A DNA stretch of 64,000 nt from Bdellovibrio sp. CG22_combo_CG10-13_8_21_14_all_39_27. Lineage in GTDB: Bacteria; Bdellovibrionota; Bacteriovoracia; Bacteriovoracales; Bacteriovoracaceae. Under the pieces are notes generated by a model. That model was not told where the DNA came from and searched no databases. It worked only from the letters and a program-made list of their open reading frames with translations. Made by a program: the position numbers and the translations under genes. This document shows positions 25,878 through 34,579 of this stretch, piece by piece (the first letter of the stretch is position 1; each line of letters opens with the position of its first letter). The stretch covers positions 71,835 through 135,834 of the forward strand of contig PCTW01000034.1 in assembly GCA_002786715.1 (NCBI GenBank), written 5' to 3'.

Positions 25878-26546
25878 TTACTTCTCAGTAAAGGAATCTT
25901 TACGCATGACGAGGACTGATTGATTTGAGTTTTGCTTCTTGTTGAGTTCTTTGTAAAGCATATAGGGAAGCAAGCCTGATGAAGATGCAGATTTGTAGCC
26001 AGCAATAATGGCGATATCAGCTTTAGTAGTCGTCAGTAGTCTTACTGGTTTCTCTTTGCCATCACTGGTGTCACACTGTTTAGCGTTCCCCACTACAAAG
26101 TTTGTTCTGCAAACAGCTGGTCTATCTTCATAAACCGTACAGGCGCCAGCTTCAGATAAAAAGACGCATTTTCTATTTTGAAAACTCAAACTGTAATAAG
26201 AGGCAGAAGAATTTCCCAAAAGGGCTTGTCGCTCGAGATTTTTAGTTGAAATCTCTAAACCACTATTAACTCTATGAGCAAGGAGTTGAGCCTCCTCATT
26301 TGTTACAGAAACAGGGGTATGGCAACATCCAGAACATCCAATTTTACAACTCACTGATCTCGTAACTGTCGTATCTTCAAAAATTGAGTCAATATTCTCA
26401 TTTATAATCTGGTGAAACTTTCTTGTTTTAGTGATCGGATTTTTGATTGATTGTAGATTTCTAAGAACATTAAAGAAGAAAGCTGACATTGAAGAATGGT
26501 TTTTCCATTGTTGATAGGTTCTGTATGCAATCGCTGGAAAGTCCAT
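25878..26546 (-). CDS. YkgJ-family cysteine-cluster protein
   Basis: 222 residues. CKIGCSGCCHTPV gives the CxxxCxxCC cluster of the YkgJ/Fe-S or zinc-chelating family, joined by later Cys in GACTVYEDRPAVCR and a CDT. The function of the family is not established; metal-cluster-dependent modification has been proposed. GGAGG lies 3 nt before the ATG. It lies 35 bp upstream of the Pel operon on the same strand and could be co-transcribed with it, but nothing ties it to polysaccharide. Confidence 0.85.
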   Translation of the reverse strand: MDFPAIAYRTYQQWKNHSSMSAFFFNVLRNLQSIKNPITKTRKFHQIINENIDSIFEDTTVTRSVSCKIGCSGCCHTPVSVTNEEAQLLAHRVNSGLEISTKNLERQALLGNSSASYYSLSFQNRKCVFLSEAGACTVYEDRPAVCRTNFVVGNAKQCDTSDGKEKPVRLLTTTKADIAIIAGYKSASSSGLLPYMLYKELNKKQNSNQSVLVMRKDSFTEK

Positions 26547-26637
26547 GTTCCTCCGAATTGGGCAGAATATCTCTTGCCCCCTCTCATTCTATCAGAGAGA
26601 GGCTGTTATCTGCTTCAAGGAGGAAAATTATTCCAAT

Positions 26638-27930
26638 TTAGTATGGCATTATGGGATCAAAAGAAGTGTTCGAATTAATTTTAATCACTTTTAAATTAGA
26701 CAAAAAAGGCAGTAGAAGACTTTTTGAATCTGGATAATCATTTAATGCAAAATACTCTAACCCCTCGAATATTTGCCCCTGAAACATTCCAATTTCTAAA
26801 TGATCTCCATATCCAAAGCCTAGTATTTTTTCGTGATCGACGAGAATAAAACTTTTTTCATCAACTTCTCTCCCTTTATCGAGCAGCACCACTCTTCCCT
26901 TAGGGAATTTAAGTAAAGAATGTTTCTCTATGTCTTGACCTTGTTCTTCCCAAAGCTTGAGTTCTTCAAATTTGGCTTCTGCTGTCTTCTTTGAAGAAAA
27001 TTTTAATAAAGCTATTTCATTCACGTCATCTAGTTTTTTCAGTTCGATCTTATCTCTTTGAACAATTCCCCATGAGAATTTTGATTTCTTCAGGGCATGA
27101 TTAAATAATGGTTTATGCTTTTTTATAAGTTCATTTTCAAGCAACAGTGAAATCAGTTCCGAACCAGTTGTAATCGTCTCGATCGAACACCATGATTGAA
27201 TAAAAGAATAATCTTTTTTCTCAGTTAGATTAGAGCGCAAATGCTCGATAATCCTTTTCTTTATATTCTTGCTTTTTCCAATATAAAGGACAAAACCTTG
27301 CTTATCATAAATCTGATAAACCCCTGTGGTCTCTGGAAGATGATCGATCTGCTCTTTATCCATCAAAGGAGGAATACCCAATCCCATAGATTCGTAATTC
27401 TCTAAAGATTCGATTCCAATTTCTTTTGATTTTTTAACTAAGATTTCAAAAAGCTCGGAAGTCACAAGTGCATCTTCAAGTGCGCGGTGGGGACGTTGAT
27501 TCGTCAATTCCAATTGTTTACATAAATTGGCCAATGAGTAACTCTTAAATCCAGGTAAGAGTTTTCGAGAGAGCCTTACCGTGCATAATTTTTTACGATT
27601 AAAACCATAGCCAAGTTGAGAAAATTCACTTCGAATAAAGTCATAATCAAATTGAGCGTTATGAGCAACAAAGATTCGCCCTTCTGTCATCTCAATAATT
27701 TTCTTAGCGACCTGATAAAAATAGGGGGCTTCTTCGACCATATCCTGAGTGATGCCGGTTAATTGACTAATGTAAGATGGAATTTTCATCTCTGGATTGA
27801 TCAAGGTGCTATAACGAGTTTCTTCCTTTTCACCATCGTGAAGAATGATTGCAATCTCTGTGATCTTACCAGATTTCGAACTTGTTCCAGTCGTTTCGAC
27901 ATCAATTATTGCATAGCTCATGACAGGCAT
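26638..27930 (-). CDS. DnaQ-type 3'-5' exonuclease fused to a GIY-YIG nuclease domain
   Basis: 430 residues. The N-terminal DEDDh exonuclease has IIDVETTG (D10, E12), AHNAQFDYDFI (N90, D94) and HRALEDA (H147, D152). A UvrC/Cho-like GIY-YIG domain follows: GVYQIYD (202-208), YIGKSKNIKKRI (215-226, R225), with a later Glu as expected metal ligand. About 150 further residues are unassigned. Similar fusions are known in several phyla and are thought to act in DNA repair. Translation may start at the first ATG or at ATGAGC (27921), which has TAAAAT 7 nt upstream. It is divergent from the amidotransferase gene with 47 bp between. Confidence 0.9.
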   Translation of the reverse strand: MPVMSYAIIDVETTGTSSKSGKITEIAIILHDGEKEETRYSTLINPEMKIPSYISQLTGITQDMVEEAPYFYQVAKKIIEMTEGRIFVAHNAQFDYDFIRSEFSQLGYGFNRKKLCTVRLSRKLLPGFKSYSLANLCKQLELTNQRPHRALEDALVTSELFEILVKKSKEIGIESLENYESMGLGIPPLMDKEQIDHLPETTGVYQIYDKQGFVLYIGKSKNIKKRIIEHLRSNLTEKKDYSFIQSWCSIETITTGSELISLLLENELIKKHKPLFNHALKKSKFSWGIVQRDKIELKKLDDVNEIALLKFSSKKTAEAKFEELKLWEEQGQDIEKHSLLKFPKGRVVLLDKGREVDEKSFILVDHEKILGFGYGDHLEIGMFQGQIFEGLEYFALNDYPDSKSLLLPFLSNLKVIKINSNTSFDPIMPY

Positions 27931-27965
27931 TTTAATCCGAACGTGATCACTTACGCTAGCTCTGA

Positions 27966-27971
27966 TATGAT
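27966..27971 (+). promoter_or_regulatory. -10 box of a predicted leaderless promoter
   Basis: TATGAT ends 6 nt before the ATG at 27978. There is no Shine-Dalgarno and the -35 region is poor. The Met-Cys N-terminus required for activity of this enzyme class fixes the start, which strengthens the leaderless reading. Confidence 0.45.
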
Positions 27972-27977
27972 AATGAA

Positions 27978-28826
27978 ATGTGTAGGATGTTGGGTTTTCG
28001 ATCAGTTATCAACTCTCAAGTTCACTCATCTTTAATGAGTGCTGAGAATTCGCTCGTTCATCAGAGCAATATCCATCCCGATGGATGGGGCGTTGCTTAT
28101 TATATGGCAGGAGCTCCCCACATTATTAAGTCTGACATTTCAGCTTTTAAAGATAGTCTTTTTTCAAAAGTTTCTGGAATCGTGAGCTCTCAAACTGTTA
28201 TAGCCCATATTCGAAAAGCAACTGAAGGCGAAGTCAATATACTCAATACTCATCCCTTTCAATTTGGAAGATGGGTCTTTGCCCATAATGGTCATGTGAG
28301 AAATTTTATAAGCAACCGTCCAAAACTTTTAAAACTTATAGATGCTGATCTCGGACGATTTATCTTAGGATCAACGGATAGCGAAATTATCTTTTTTATT
28401 GTCCTTAGCTTTATCAAAAAAAGTCACTCTTTAGAAAATGAAGTCCCCTACTCTGTCGTGAGGGATTGTATCACTATGGCCATCGATGAAATTTGCAAAA
28501 TCATTGGGCCATTTTGCGCTTCAGATGTTTGCGGTGAAGAAGCTAAAAATGAAAATTTTTTGAGTTTCTTAATCACAGATGGAAAAATGATGTTGGCCCA
28601 TCAAGGGGGAAAACCTCTTTACTACTCAACCTATAAAAAGAAATGTCCTGAGCGTGACACCTGCCCTAGTTTTGCATCGGCCTGTGAATCATTGGTCACG
28701 GAAGATGCTAAAGTCATGCACTTTTTAATTAGTTCAGAGCCCCTTCAGGGGCATAATGTTTGGAATCTTATACCTCCTGCTCAAATCATAGGCGTGGATA
28801 AGGACTTGAAATTAAAGACAAGCTAG
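27978..28826 (+). CDS. Class II glutamine amidotransferase (YafJ/GATase_4 family)
   Basis: 282 residues starting MCRMLGF. Cys2 becomes the N-terminal nucleophile after Met removal, so the start is certain. NIHPDGWGVAYY, THPFQFGRWVFAHNGHV (glutamine-site residues) and GSTDSEIIFF are family hallmarks. It should release ammonia from glutamine or a gamma-glutamyl compound; the acceptor is unknown. No Shine-Dalgarno is present, and the mRNA is probably leaderless. Confidence 0.9.
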   Translation: MCRMLGFRSVINSQVHSSLMSAENSLVHQSNIHPDGWGVAYYMAGAPHIIKSDISAFKDSLFSKVSGIVSSQTVIAHIRKATEGEVNILNTHPFQFGRWVFAHNGHVRNFISNRPKLLKLIDADLGRFILGSTDSEIIFFIVLSFIKKSHSLENEVPYSVVRDCITMAIDEICKIIGPFCASDVCGEEAKNENFLSFLITDGKMMLAHQGGKPLYYSTYKKKCPERDTCPSFASACESLVTEDAKVMHFLISSEPLQGHNVWNLIPPAQIIGVDKDLKLKTS

Positions 28827-28897
28827 AAGTTCCTCCGCTTTTGTTACGATTTTGTTGGCCAGTTCTCATCCTGCATTAAAAATGGTTAGATATTCCC

Positions 28898-30037
28898 ATG
28901 AAAAAAATTAAATTGTTCGTTTACTTCTTGTTAGCAGGATCCTTTTTTGCGTGTGCACATCATTCTCAAGTGCAAACCTTCACGTTAGAAAAGCCCCCTT
29001 CAATTGGCACAGTTGCAGAAGTTGGAAATCTCAGTCTTGGTGGGTTTTCAGGGCTAGTTAAGTTAAATGGTGATCATTACTTAACACTTACCGATCGTGG
29101 CCCTAACGGTCCTATGATAGATTTTAAAGGTGATGGAAGATCCGTGCGTCCTTTTCTGTTGCCAAGCTACAGACCACAAATTGTCTTTTTTCAATTAAAA
29201 GAGGGAAAAATCGAAGTAGAAAAGCAAGTTTCAATCATGACGACGGGGCTACCTAATGTTCCGATGATTGATGAAACTCCATCAACTGCTAAAGGAACGC
29301 CTCTATTTCACAACCCTATGGGAATTGATAGCGAAGGTATTATTGTCGATGGAATAGGAAATTTTTGGATCGTCGAAGAATATGGACCGAGCTTAGTCAA
29401 GGTCGATCCCAATGGACAAATGCTCAACCGCTTTCTTCCTAAAACTGCTCCATTTAAAAGAACTGGTAAAAAAATACTCTCTGCTGCTCTTGCTAAGAGG
29501 AGACCCAATCGCGGATTTGAAGGTATAACTAGAATTGGGCAAAAGCTCTACCTCGTTTTGCAAAGTCCGATAGATTCAAAAAGTAAACTCGTGCCAATCG
29601 TTGAGTTTGATCTTCGAACAGAAACACAAACAGGTTTGTACCTTTATCAACTCGATCCTGAATCTGACAAGGTTGGAGACCTTACTTCGAACTCTATGGG
29701 AGAAATTTTCGTCCTTGAGCAAAACGGCAAAATGGGAACGGAATGCTATCGCAAAATTTATTCATTAACGATCAATTCACAACTGAATGTACTTTCTAAA
29801 ACAGGAATGGACAATTTTGAAGGTGAACCAGTACCTAAGAAAATGGAATACGATTTACATCTGAAAGACATTGATCAAGAAGAAAAGATTGAAGGAATTG
29901 CATGGATTGATGAGAACACTGTTGCCGTCATTGCAGACAATGATTTTGGGCTTGGCTTCCTCTTTGATGAGAAGACGGGAAAAATAGGACAAATGAAAAA
30001 CAATCCCTCTAAACTCTTTATAGTGAGTAAGAAATGA
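28898..30037 (+). CDS. Phytase-like esterase-domain lipoprotein
   Basis: 379 residues with a signal ending in FFAC (Cys19), a probable lipobox. The mature part is a beta-propeller-like Phytase-like domain: LGGFSGL, YLTLTDRGPNGP, DSEGIIVDGIGNFWIVEEYGP and NRGFEGIT. Proteins of this group are annotated as having esterase-like or phosphatase activity, but few have been tested. It overlaps the next gene by 4 bp. There is no strong Shine-Dalgarno, and TTAGAT lies 6 nt before the ATG, a weak leaderless candidate. Confidence 0.78.
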   Translation: MKKIKLFVYFLLAGSFFACAHHSQVQTFTLEKPPSIGTVAEVGNLSLGGFSGLVKLNGDHYLTLTDRGPNGPMIDFKGDGRSVRPFLLPSYRPQIVFFQLKEGKIEVEKQVSIMTTGLPNVPMIDETPSTAKGTPLFHNPMGIDSEGIIVDGIGNFWIVEEYGPSLVKVDPNGQMLNRFLPKTAPFKRTGKKILSAALAKRRPNRGFEGITRIGQKLYLVLQSPIDSKSKLVPIVEFDLRTETQTGLYLYQLDPESDKVGDLTSNSMGEIFVLEQNGKMGTECYRKIYSLTINSQLNVLSKTGMDNFEGEPVPKKMEYDLHLKDIDQEEKIEGIAWIDENTVAVIADNDFGLGFLFDEKTGKIGQMKNNPSKLFIVSKK

Positions 30038-30849
30038 TTCATTTATTAATTTCATTATTTGCCATTCAAATCTCTCATGCTGAAATCCAATTCGAAGCGA
30101 GAGTTCCATTAAACAAAAGTGGCTTTAATAAATTAAAAAGGATCTTTCCACATAAATACAAAAAACGTTCCGATCTCTACTTTGAAATTTACAATGGAAG
30201 CTCCTTTCTTCTTTCCGAAAAGTTGCCCGAAGTAAAAATGAGAATTAAAGAAAAAGATTCAAATGAAGAAATTCAAATCTCGATAAAAAAAGATGAGCCA
30301 CTTCAATATTCTTGCCAAGGATTTTATGTCTTTTCTGGCAAAAAAGATGCCTTCGAAACGGAATTAAGTGCTAGTGACATTGATTTGTTAAAAGAATACT
30401 CAAATCGAGGTCTAGGATATCTATTAAAAGATGACAGAATGGCGCTTCATCAATTTGACCAACTCAAAAATACAATAGTAGATGTAACCCAAGAAGGTCT
30501 TCAACATTTTAATAGCAAAATTCCGCGAAATAGATACTTTGTTGTCCCAAGTAATAGTGCAGAAAGAAAGAGATATGAGCTCACAACTCGAACACTTTCA
30601 AAAAGTATTGACCTAACTTTAAAAAGCTCAGTAGTGAGTGATGTCACTGGTCAGAAATATGAATCGTACGAAGTTGAAGCTCAACCCAATGATGGCCATC
30701 AGTGGTCAGAATTGGAGTTGGCAAAAGCATTATGCCAATTCTTATTAGACAACAAGTTTGAATCGCAAGACCTCACAGATGATTCACATCCTGAACTAAA
30801 TGCTTCTCTCAATTATTACCACTCAAAAAATAGTGTCTTTAATTTTTAG
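30034..30849 (+). CDS. Predicted secreted/periplasmic protein of unknown function
   Basis: 271 residues with a short signal peptide (hydrophobic 3-12, cleavage near SHA-EI). The mature part alternates charged strands (IQFEARVPL, VKMRIKEKDS, YESYEVEAQ), vaguely like a CYTH/triphosphate-tunnel barrel with its EXE-type and R/K-rich strands, but this is too weak to call. It is coupled to the phytase-like gene by an ATGA overlap and ends 2 bp from the convergent ligase gene. If the CYTH hint were right, the pair would both handle phosphorylated compounds in the periplasm. Confidence 0.7.
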   Translation: MIHLLISLFAIQISHAEIQFEARVPLNKSGFNKLKRIFPHKYKKRSDLYFEIYNGSSFLLSEKLPEVKMRIKEKDSNEEIQISIKKDEPLQYSCQGFYVFSGKKDAFETELSASDIDLLKEYSNRGLGYLLKDDRMALHQFDQLKNTIVDVTQEGLQHFNSKIPRNRYFVVPSNSAERKRYELTTRTLSKSIDLTLKSSVVSDVTGQKYESYEVEAQPNDGHQWSELELAKALCQFLLDNKFESQDLTDDSHPELNASLNYYHSKNSVFNF

Positions 30850-30851
30850 CT

Positions 30852-32090
30852 CTATTTGCGAATATCAATAACAAGCTTCAATTTTCCAGTGCGTGGATTT
30901 TTTTGAAGCTCAGAAAATGATCCTAGTTTGAATTGTACAGGGGCGATCATCTGCATCTCTACAAGCTCTTTATACATCGGTCTTTCCTTATAAAACAGCG
31001 AAACGAGAGAATCTGCTCCAGATAAAGATTGTGCCTTTGAGTTATCAAGACCGAGAACAATAGTTAGTCTATCTTTTTCCAACTCTCTATCTATGACGAG
31101 CTGAAAGCCCAAGACGTGTTGAAAGAGTGAGGACTTTTCCAGAATCTCATGAACATCATCACGATTAACAGTTACCGGGCCGACTCGTGCCCCTTCTTCA
31201 GATCTTCCCATAAGCTTAAATTTATTCTTATCGACCCACATGGCGCGATCCCCTACTGGATAGCGAATAATAGGCATCAGGCGACGAATCAAATTCGTGT
31301 AGATAAGCTTTCCAACCTTTCCAAGCTCAGTGATCTCTTCTCCAGTATCGTCATCGACAATTTGCATAATAGAAGTGTCTGTAAAAGCAAAATGCTCACT
31401 AGGGCCACAGTTGCGATCAACGTAACCTAAATGTCCTCCATCGACTGATGCGTAGCCGATACTTGATAGATAAATATCGCCAAAATAATTTTGAACAATT
31501 TTACGTTGGTCGTCGTACATGTCTTCACCACCAAAGAAAAACTTCTCAAGACTCAATTGAATTTTGTTCTCTTTTAAATAAGCAATAAAATTCATCATCG
31601 TTGTTGGGACGCCAACCAAAACATTCACTCCGAGTTCTTGAATAGATTTCACAATCTGATCAAAAGGCGCAGCTCCGGCCAAAGGATAATGAATAACTGG
31701 AACTTTCATCGCTTCCATTGATTTCATAATGAAGATAAAGGAAGCATAAAGCTCACCAGCATAAAAAAGATTACCGACTTTATCTCCCCCCGAAAATCCA
31801 GCATGATCCATTCCACTCCCAAAGGCATGGGTAAATTGAGACCATTCCTCTCTTGTAAAATAGGAAAATTTGGGATTTCCAGTTGTTCCACCACTTTTAA
31901 AAACGATTCCATCGGATTGTTTTGCTGTGAGAAGAGTATTTTTTGAAGAGTCGTTTGCCTTCCAAAAACTCTCTTGATCGATAATAGGTATGTCATTGAG
32001 ATTTGGATGATGTGATAAGTCTTTATAAAGCTCTTTATAATAGGGAGATCTTGCTCTTGCGATATTGACGAGTTCTAAAAGTTTAGTCAT
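30852..32090 (-). CDS. AMP-forming acyl ligase, phenylacetate-CoA-ligase/LuxE-like
   Basis: 412 residues. The ATP-binding P-loop-like motif is KSGGTTGNPK (65-74). Later come GGEDMYDD, SIGYASVDGGHLGY and RYPVGDRAMW, and a C-terminal MGRSEEGARVG segment where the mobile domain begins. This is the PaaK-like branch of the adenylate-forming enzymes. It is closely similar in layout to the ligase half of the adjacent LuxC fusion (GGSSGK, GGEHF, SYGSVDAGPLGY), so the two probably arose by duplication. It is the last gene of a four-gene operon, 4-bp overlap upstream. Confidence 0.85.
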   Translation of the reverse strand: MTKLLELVNIARARSPYYKELYKDLSHHPNLNDIPIIDQESFWKANDSSKNTLLTAKQSDGIVFKSGGTTGNPKFSYFTREEWSQFTHAFGSGMDHAGFSGGDKVGNLFYAGELYASFIFIMKSMEAMKVPVIHYPLAGAAPFDQIVKSIQELGVNVLVGVPTTMMNFIAYLKENKIQLSLEKFFFGGEDMYDDQRKIVQNYFGDIYLSSIGYASVDGGHLGYVDRNCGPSEHFAFTDTSIMQIVDDDTGEEITELGKVGKLIYTNLIRRLMPIIRYPVGDRAMWVDKNKFKLMGRSEEGARVGPVTVNRDDVHEILEKSSLFQHVLGFQLVIDRELEKDRLTIVLGLDNSKAQSLSGADSLVSLFYKERPMYKELVEMQMIAPVQFKLGSFSELQKNPRTGKLKLVIDIRK

Positions 32091-34579
32091 GAACGATTCC
32101 TCTGATCAACTACTCTACGCAATTTACCAGAACTTTCTGTTCTTAACAGTGCGCTATTTGATATCGCGTTTATGCTAAAATCAAGTGCTTTTTCTTTAAA
32201 TACAACTTCTCTTAAATCAGTATAATTTTCAATTATACTATCGAAAATATCTTTTATCACCAAATCAAATTGTGAATCGAGATAAAGAGTTAATGAATCT
32301 TTGTTATTTTTTTGCTCGAGCACGACTTGTGATTCGCCTTGATAGTTAAAATTATCCCGTAATATTTTTTCTATTTTTTGCAAATTAATAAAAGTACCGG
32401 CAGCCCTAAAAACGTCTCCCATTCGTCCCATCAATTCAAAGCGAGGGGATCTTCGGCCACATTGACATTGATCATGTACCCAACGACCAACATCTCCAAT
32501 TTCGTAGCGGATAACATCGAGAGCATCGCGATGTTTTGTGGTAAAAATGAGTCGACCAACTTCAGAACCCGAAATTTTTTGATCTTGATCCATTTCAAGA
32601 ATTTCTAAGGTATGAAGTTGGTCATTCAGATGATGAATACCACCTGAGCTAAAAAGACACTGATATCCTAGCGGGCCAGCATCGACTGAACCATAGCTAG
32701 CAGACTTGATGAGTGAAATACTAAACTCATTCTCGAGCCATTCTCGTTGTGCAGGAGAAAAATGCTCGCCCCCATAAAATATTTTAGTGATACCAGAATA
32801 TTTTTTAAAGACTTCTTTTTGCTGAGTTAAAAGCTGAATAATATATGACGGCATTCCAAGTAATGTATTTACTTCGAGCTTTATGATCATTTCAGCAACA
32901 AAAGCCAAATCTTCATGAGCTGACATGGGAAGTTGAACAGCATCTATTTTCTCTAGAATAGTCGTAAAACTAAGAAAACCTCCATACAAGCCACCTCCAA
33001 AAAAGAGATTTACGGCACGATCTGTGGCGGGTTGAAACCCTGCCGCAAAAAGACCTTCCGCTGCTGCTTGCATTTGATGATGATAGTCACGATAAGAAAA
33101 TGGAGATAAGGCACTCTTGCCAGAGCTTCCACCACTTTTAAAGTAATATCGAGTCACTTCTTTATCACCATTTTGGTCTTGAAAGCCTTTTTTTGTCATG
33201 ACTTCTGTCGATGGAATGACTGGTTTATATTCTTCAGTAATCATTGATTCTGGTCGGAATATTCCCTCTGCATGAGAGAGCTCAATTCTATTCTTTCTCA
33301 TAAAGCGCGGAAGAGCATCCACTCCATCATGGGGTTCACCTTGATACGAACCAAGCATTTGCCCCGGCAAAGCCACTCTAGTAACTCCTGCTTGAATAAA
33401 TTGAGATGCCAACTCCATTTCTTCACTAGCACTACAGATGAGCGATACCGATTGAAGATACTTGCGCCAACTTGAAAGAGTTGAAAGGATTGTATTTCGC
33501 TTTATTGGGCGAAAAATGATTGTTCTATATAAAGGAGATGGTCTTAATCCTTCCTGATCTTCAATGATGATTCGAGCATGGCCATCTTCAGTTGTTAAAA
33601 CTTCACAATTTCCATAGAGAGATTCTAGTTTTGCTAATTCCACCTGATTGGTTATTTCAGCTTGCTCTTGCAGAGAAAGCTCGCTCTGAGAAGTGCGCAA
33701 ACTTTCTTTTTCTAAAAGCGGCAAAAAGGATTTCCCAAAGGATACAAGTTCCACAAAATTTTCGACTTCAACAAATGCAATTTGTGGTGATGAACAAGCT
33801 TGTTGTTCCATCAAGACAATATCTGAGGCCAAGTTCTTCAATGATTCAGTAAGGTTTTGTCCCTTTTGAGAGATCATTGCCATGGAAATTTTATGCCCCC
33901 AAGGAATGAAACGAGTTTGCGCGGGAAGACGATCTCTAATCGACTGAATTGCACCATCTCCTCCCCAGGCAGAAACACCATCACTTATGGCCAAGATTGA
34001 GTCTAACCTTGAAACTTCTTGTGAGCTCATCTTTAAGACAATAATCTTCTCAGCAAGTTTAGAATCGACCTGTGCTAACAATTCAAAAACCACTAAAGCA
34101 AAGTTATTTTCTTTTGATGAGAGTTTTACGATATTAAAATTACCGCTGATTAAACCTTCGATTGTCGCCAAAATAGATAGTCCAAAAGCATTTCCAGGTA
34201 GTATATGAGTTAAAATACCCAATGGCTTCCAAGCCTCAAAAAGATTTCGAGTGAAATCAACTCTTTTAAAATCAAAAGGTGCTTGATCATCTCCAAGTTC
34301 CTTTTTCCATTTAGACAAAATATTATCTCTAGAGCAAAACTTAGCAATTTCTAATAATAAATCTTTAATTTCTGTTTGAGTCTGTCCAAGGGAAATGAGA
34401 TAGCTATTAATTTTCTCGTCCAATTGAAGAGCTGCTCCAAACTTTTCTAGAGAATAAAGCAACTGATCCCAGCTGATACTATCTGAATAGAAAGAATTTT
34501 TTTCTTTTTCAAGATTCGCTAATTTTGATTCAAGCTGCTCATCAGTAATTATCTGTCCGCGCCAAAAATGCTTTTTCAT
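32087..34579 (-). CDS. LuxC-like acyl reductase fused to a PaaK-like acyl ligase
   Basis: 830 residues. Residues about 1-430 are a LuxC acyl-CoA/acyl-protein reductase, an aldehyde-dehydrogenase-like fold with PLGILTHILPGNA, AWGGDGA and the thioester Cys in EQQACSSPQ (C262). Residues about 455-830 are an AMP-binding ligase with KSGGSSGKS (481-488), YGGEHFSPAQ, SYGSVDAGPLGY, a CQCGRRSPRFELMGR finger and a C-terminal cap. One chain could thus activate a carboxylate and reduce it to an aldehyde with NADPH. No luciferase (luxA/luxB) is nearby. It overlaps both neighbours by 4 bp (ATGA). Confidence 0.88.
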   Translation of the reverse strand: MKKHFWRGQIITDEQLESKLANLEKEKNSFYSDSISWDQLLYSLEKFGAALQLDEKINSYLISLGQTQTEIKDLLLEIAKFCSRDNILSKWKKELGDDQAPFDFKRVDFTRNLFEAWKPLGILTHILPGNAFGLSILATIEGLISGNFNIVKLSSKENNFALVVFELLAQVDSKLAEKIIVLKMSSQEVSRLDSILAISDGVSAWGGDGAIQSIRDRLPAQTRFIPWGHKISMAMISQKGQNLTESLKNLASDIVLMEQQACSSPQIAFVEVENFVELVSFGKSFLPLLEKESLRTSQSELSLQEQAEITNQVELAKLESLYGNCEVLTTEDGHARIIIEDQEGLRPSPLYRTIIFRPIKRNTILSTLSSWRKYLQSVSLICSASEEMELASQFIQAGVTRVALPGQMLGSYQGEPHDGVDALPRFMRKNRIELSHAEGIFRPESMITEEYKPVIPSTEVMTKKGFQDQNGDKEVTRYYFKSGGSSGKSALSPFSYRDYHHQMQAAAEGLFAAGFQPATDRAVNLFFGGGLYGGFLSFTTILEKIDAVQLPMSAHEDLAFVAEMIIKLEVNTLLGMPSYIIQLLTQQKEVFKKYSGITKIFYGGEHFSPAQREWLENEFSISLIKSASYGSVDAGPLGYQCLFSSGGIHHLNDQLHTLEILEMDQDQKISGSEVGRLIFTTKHRDALDVIRYEIGDVGRWVHDQCQCGRRSPRFELMGRMGDVFRAAGTFINLQKIEKILRDNFNYQGESQVVLEQKNNKDSLTLYLDSQFDLVIKDIFDSIIENYTDLREVVFKEKALDFSINAISNSALLRTESSGKLRRVVDQRNRS

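Noticed and set aside
30034-30849. CYTH/triphosphate tunnel enzyme
   Set aside because: Only loose strand-level resemblance; the defining N-terminal EXEXK motif is not clearly present.
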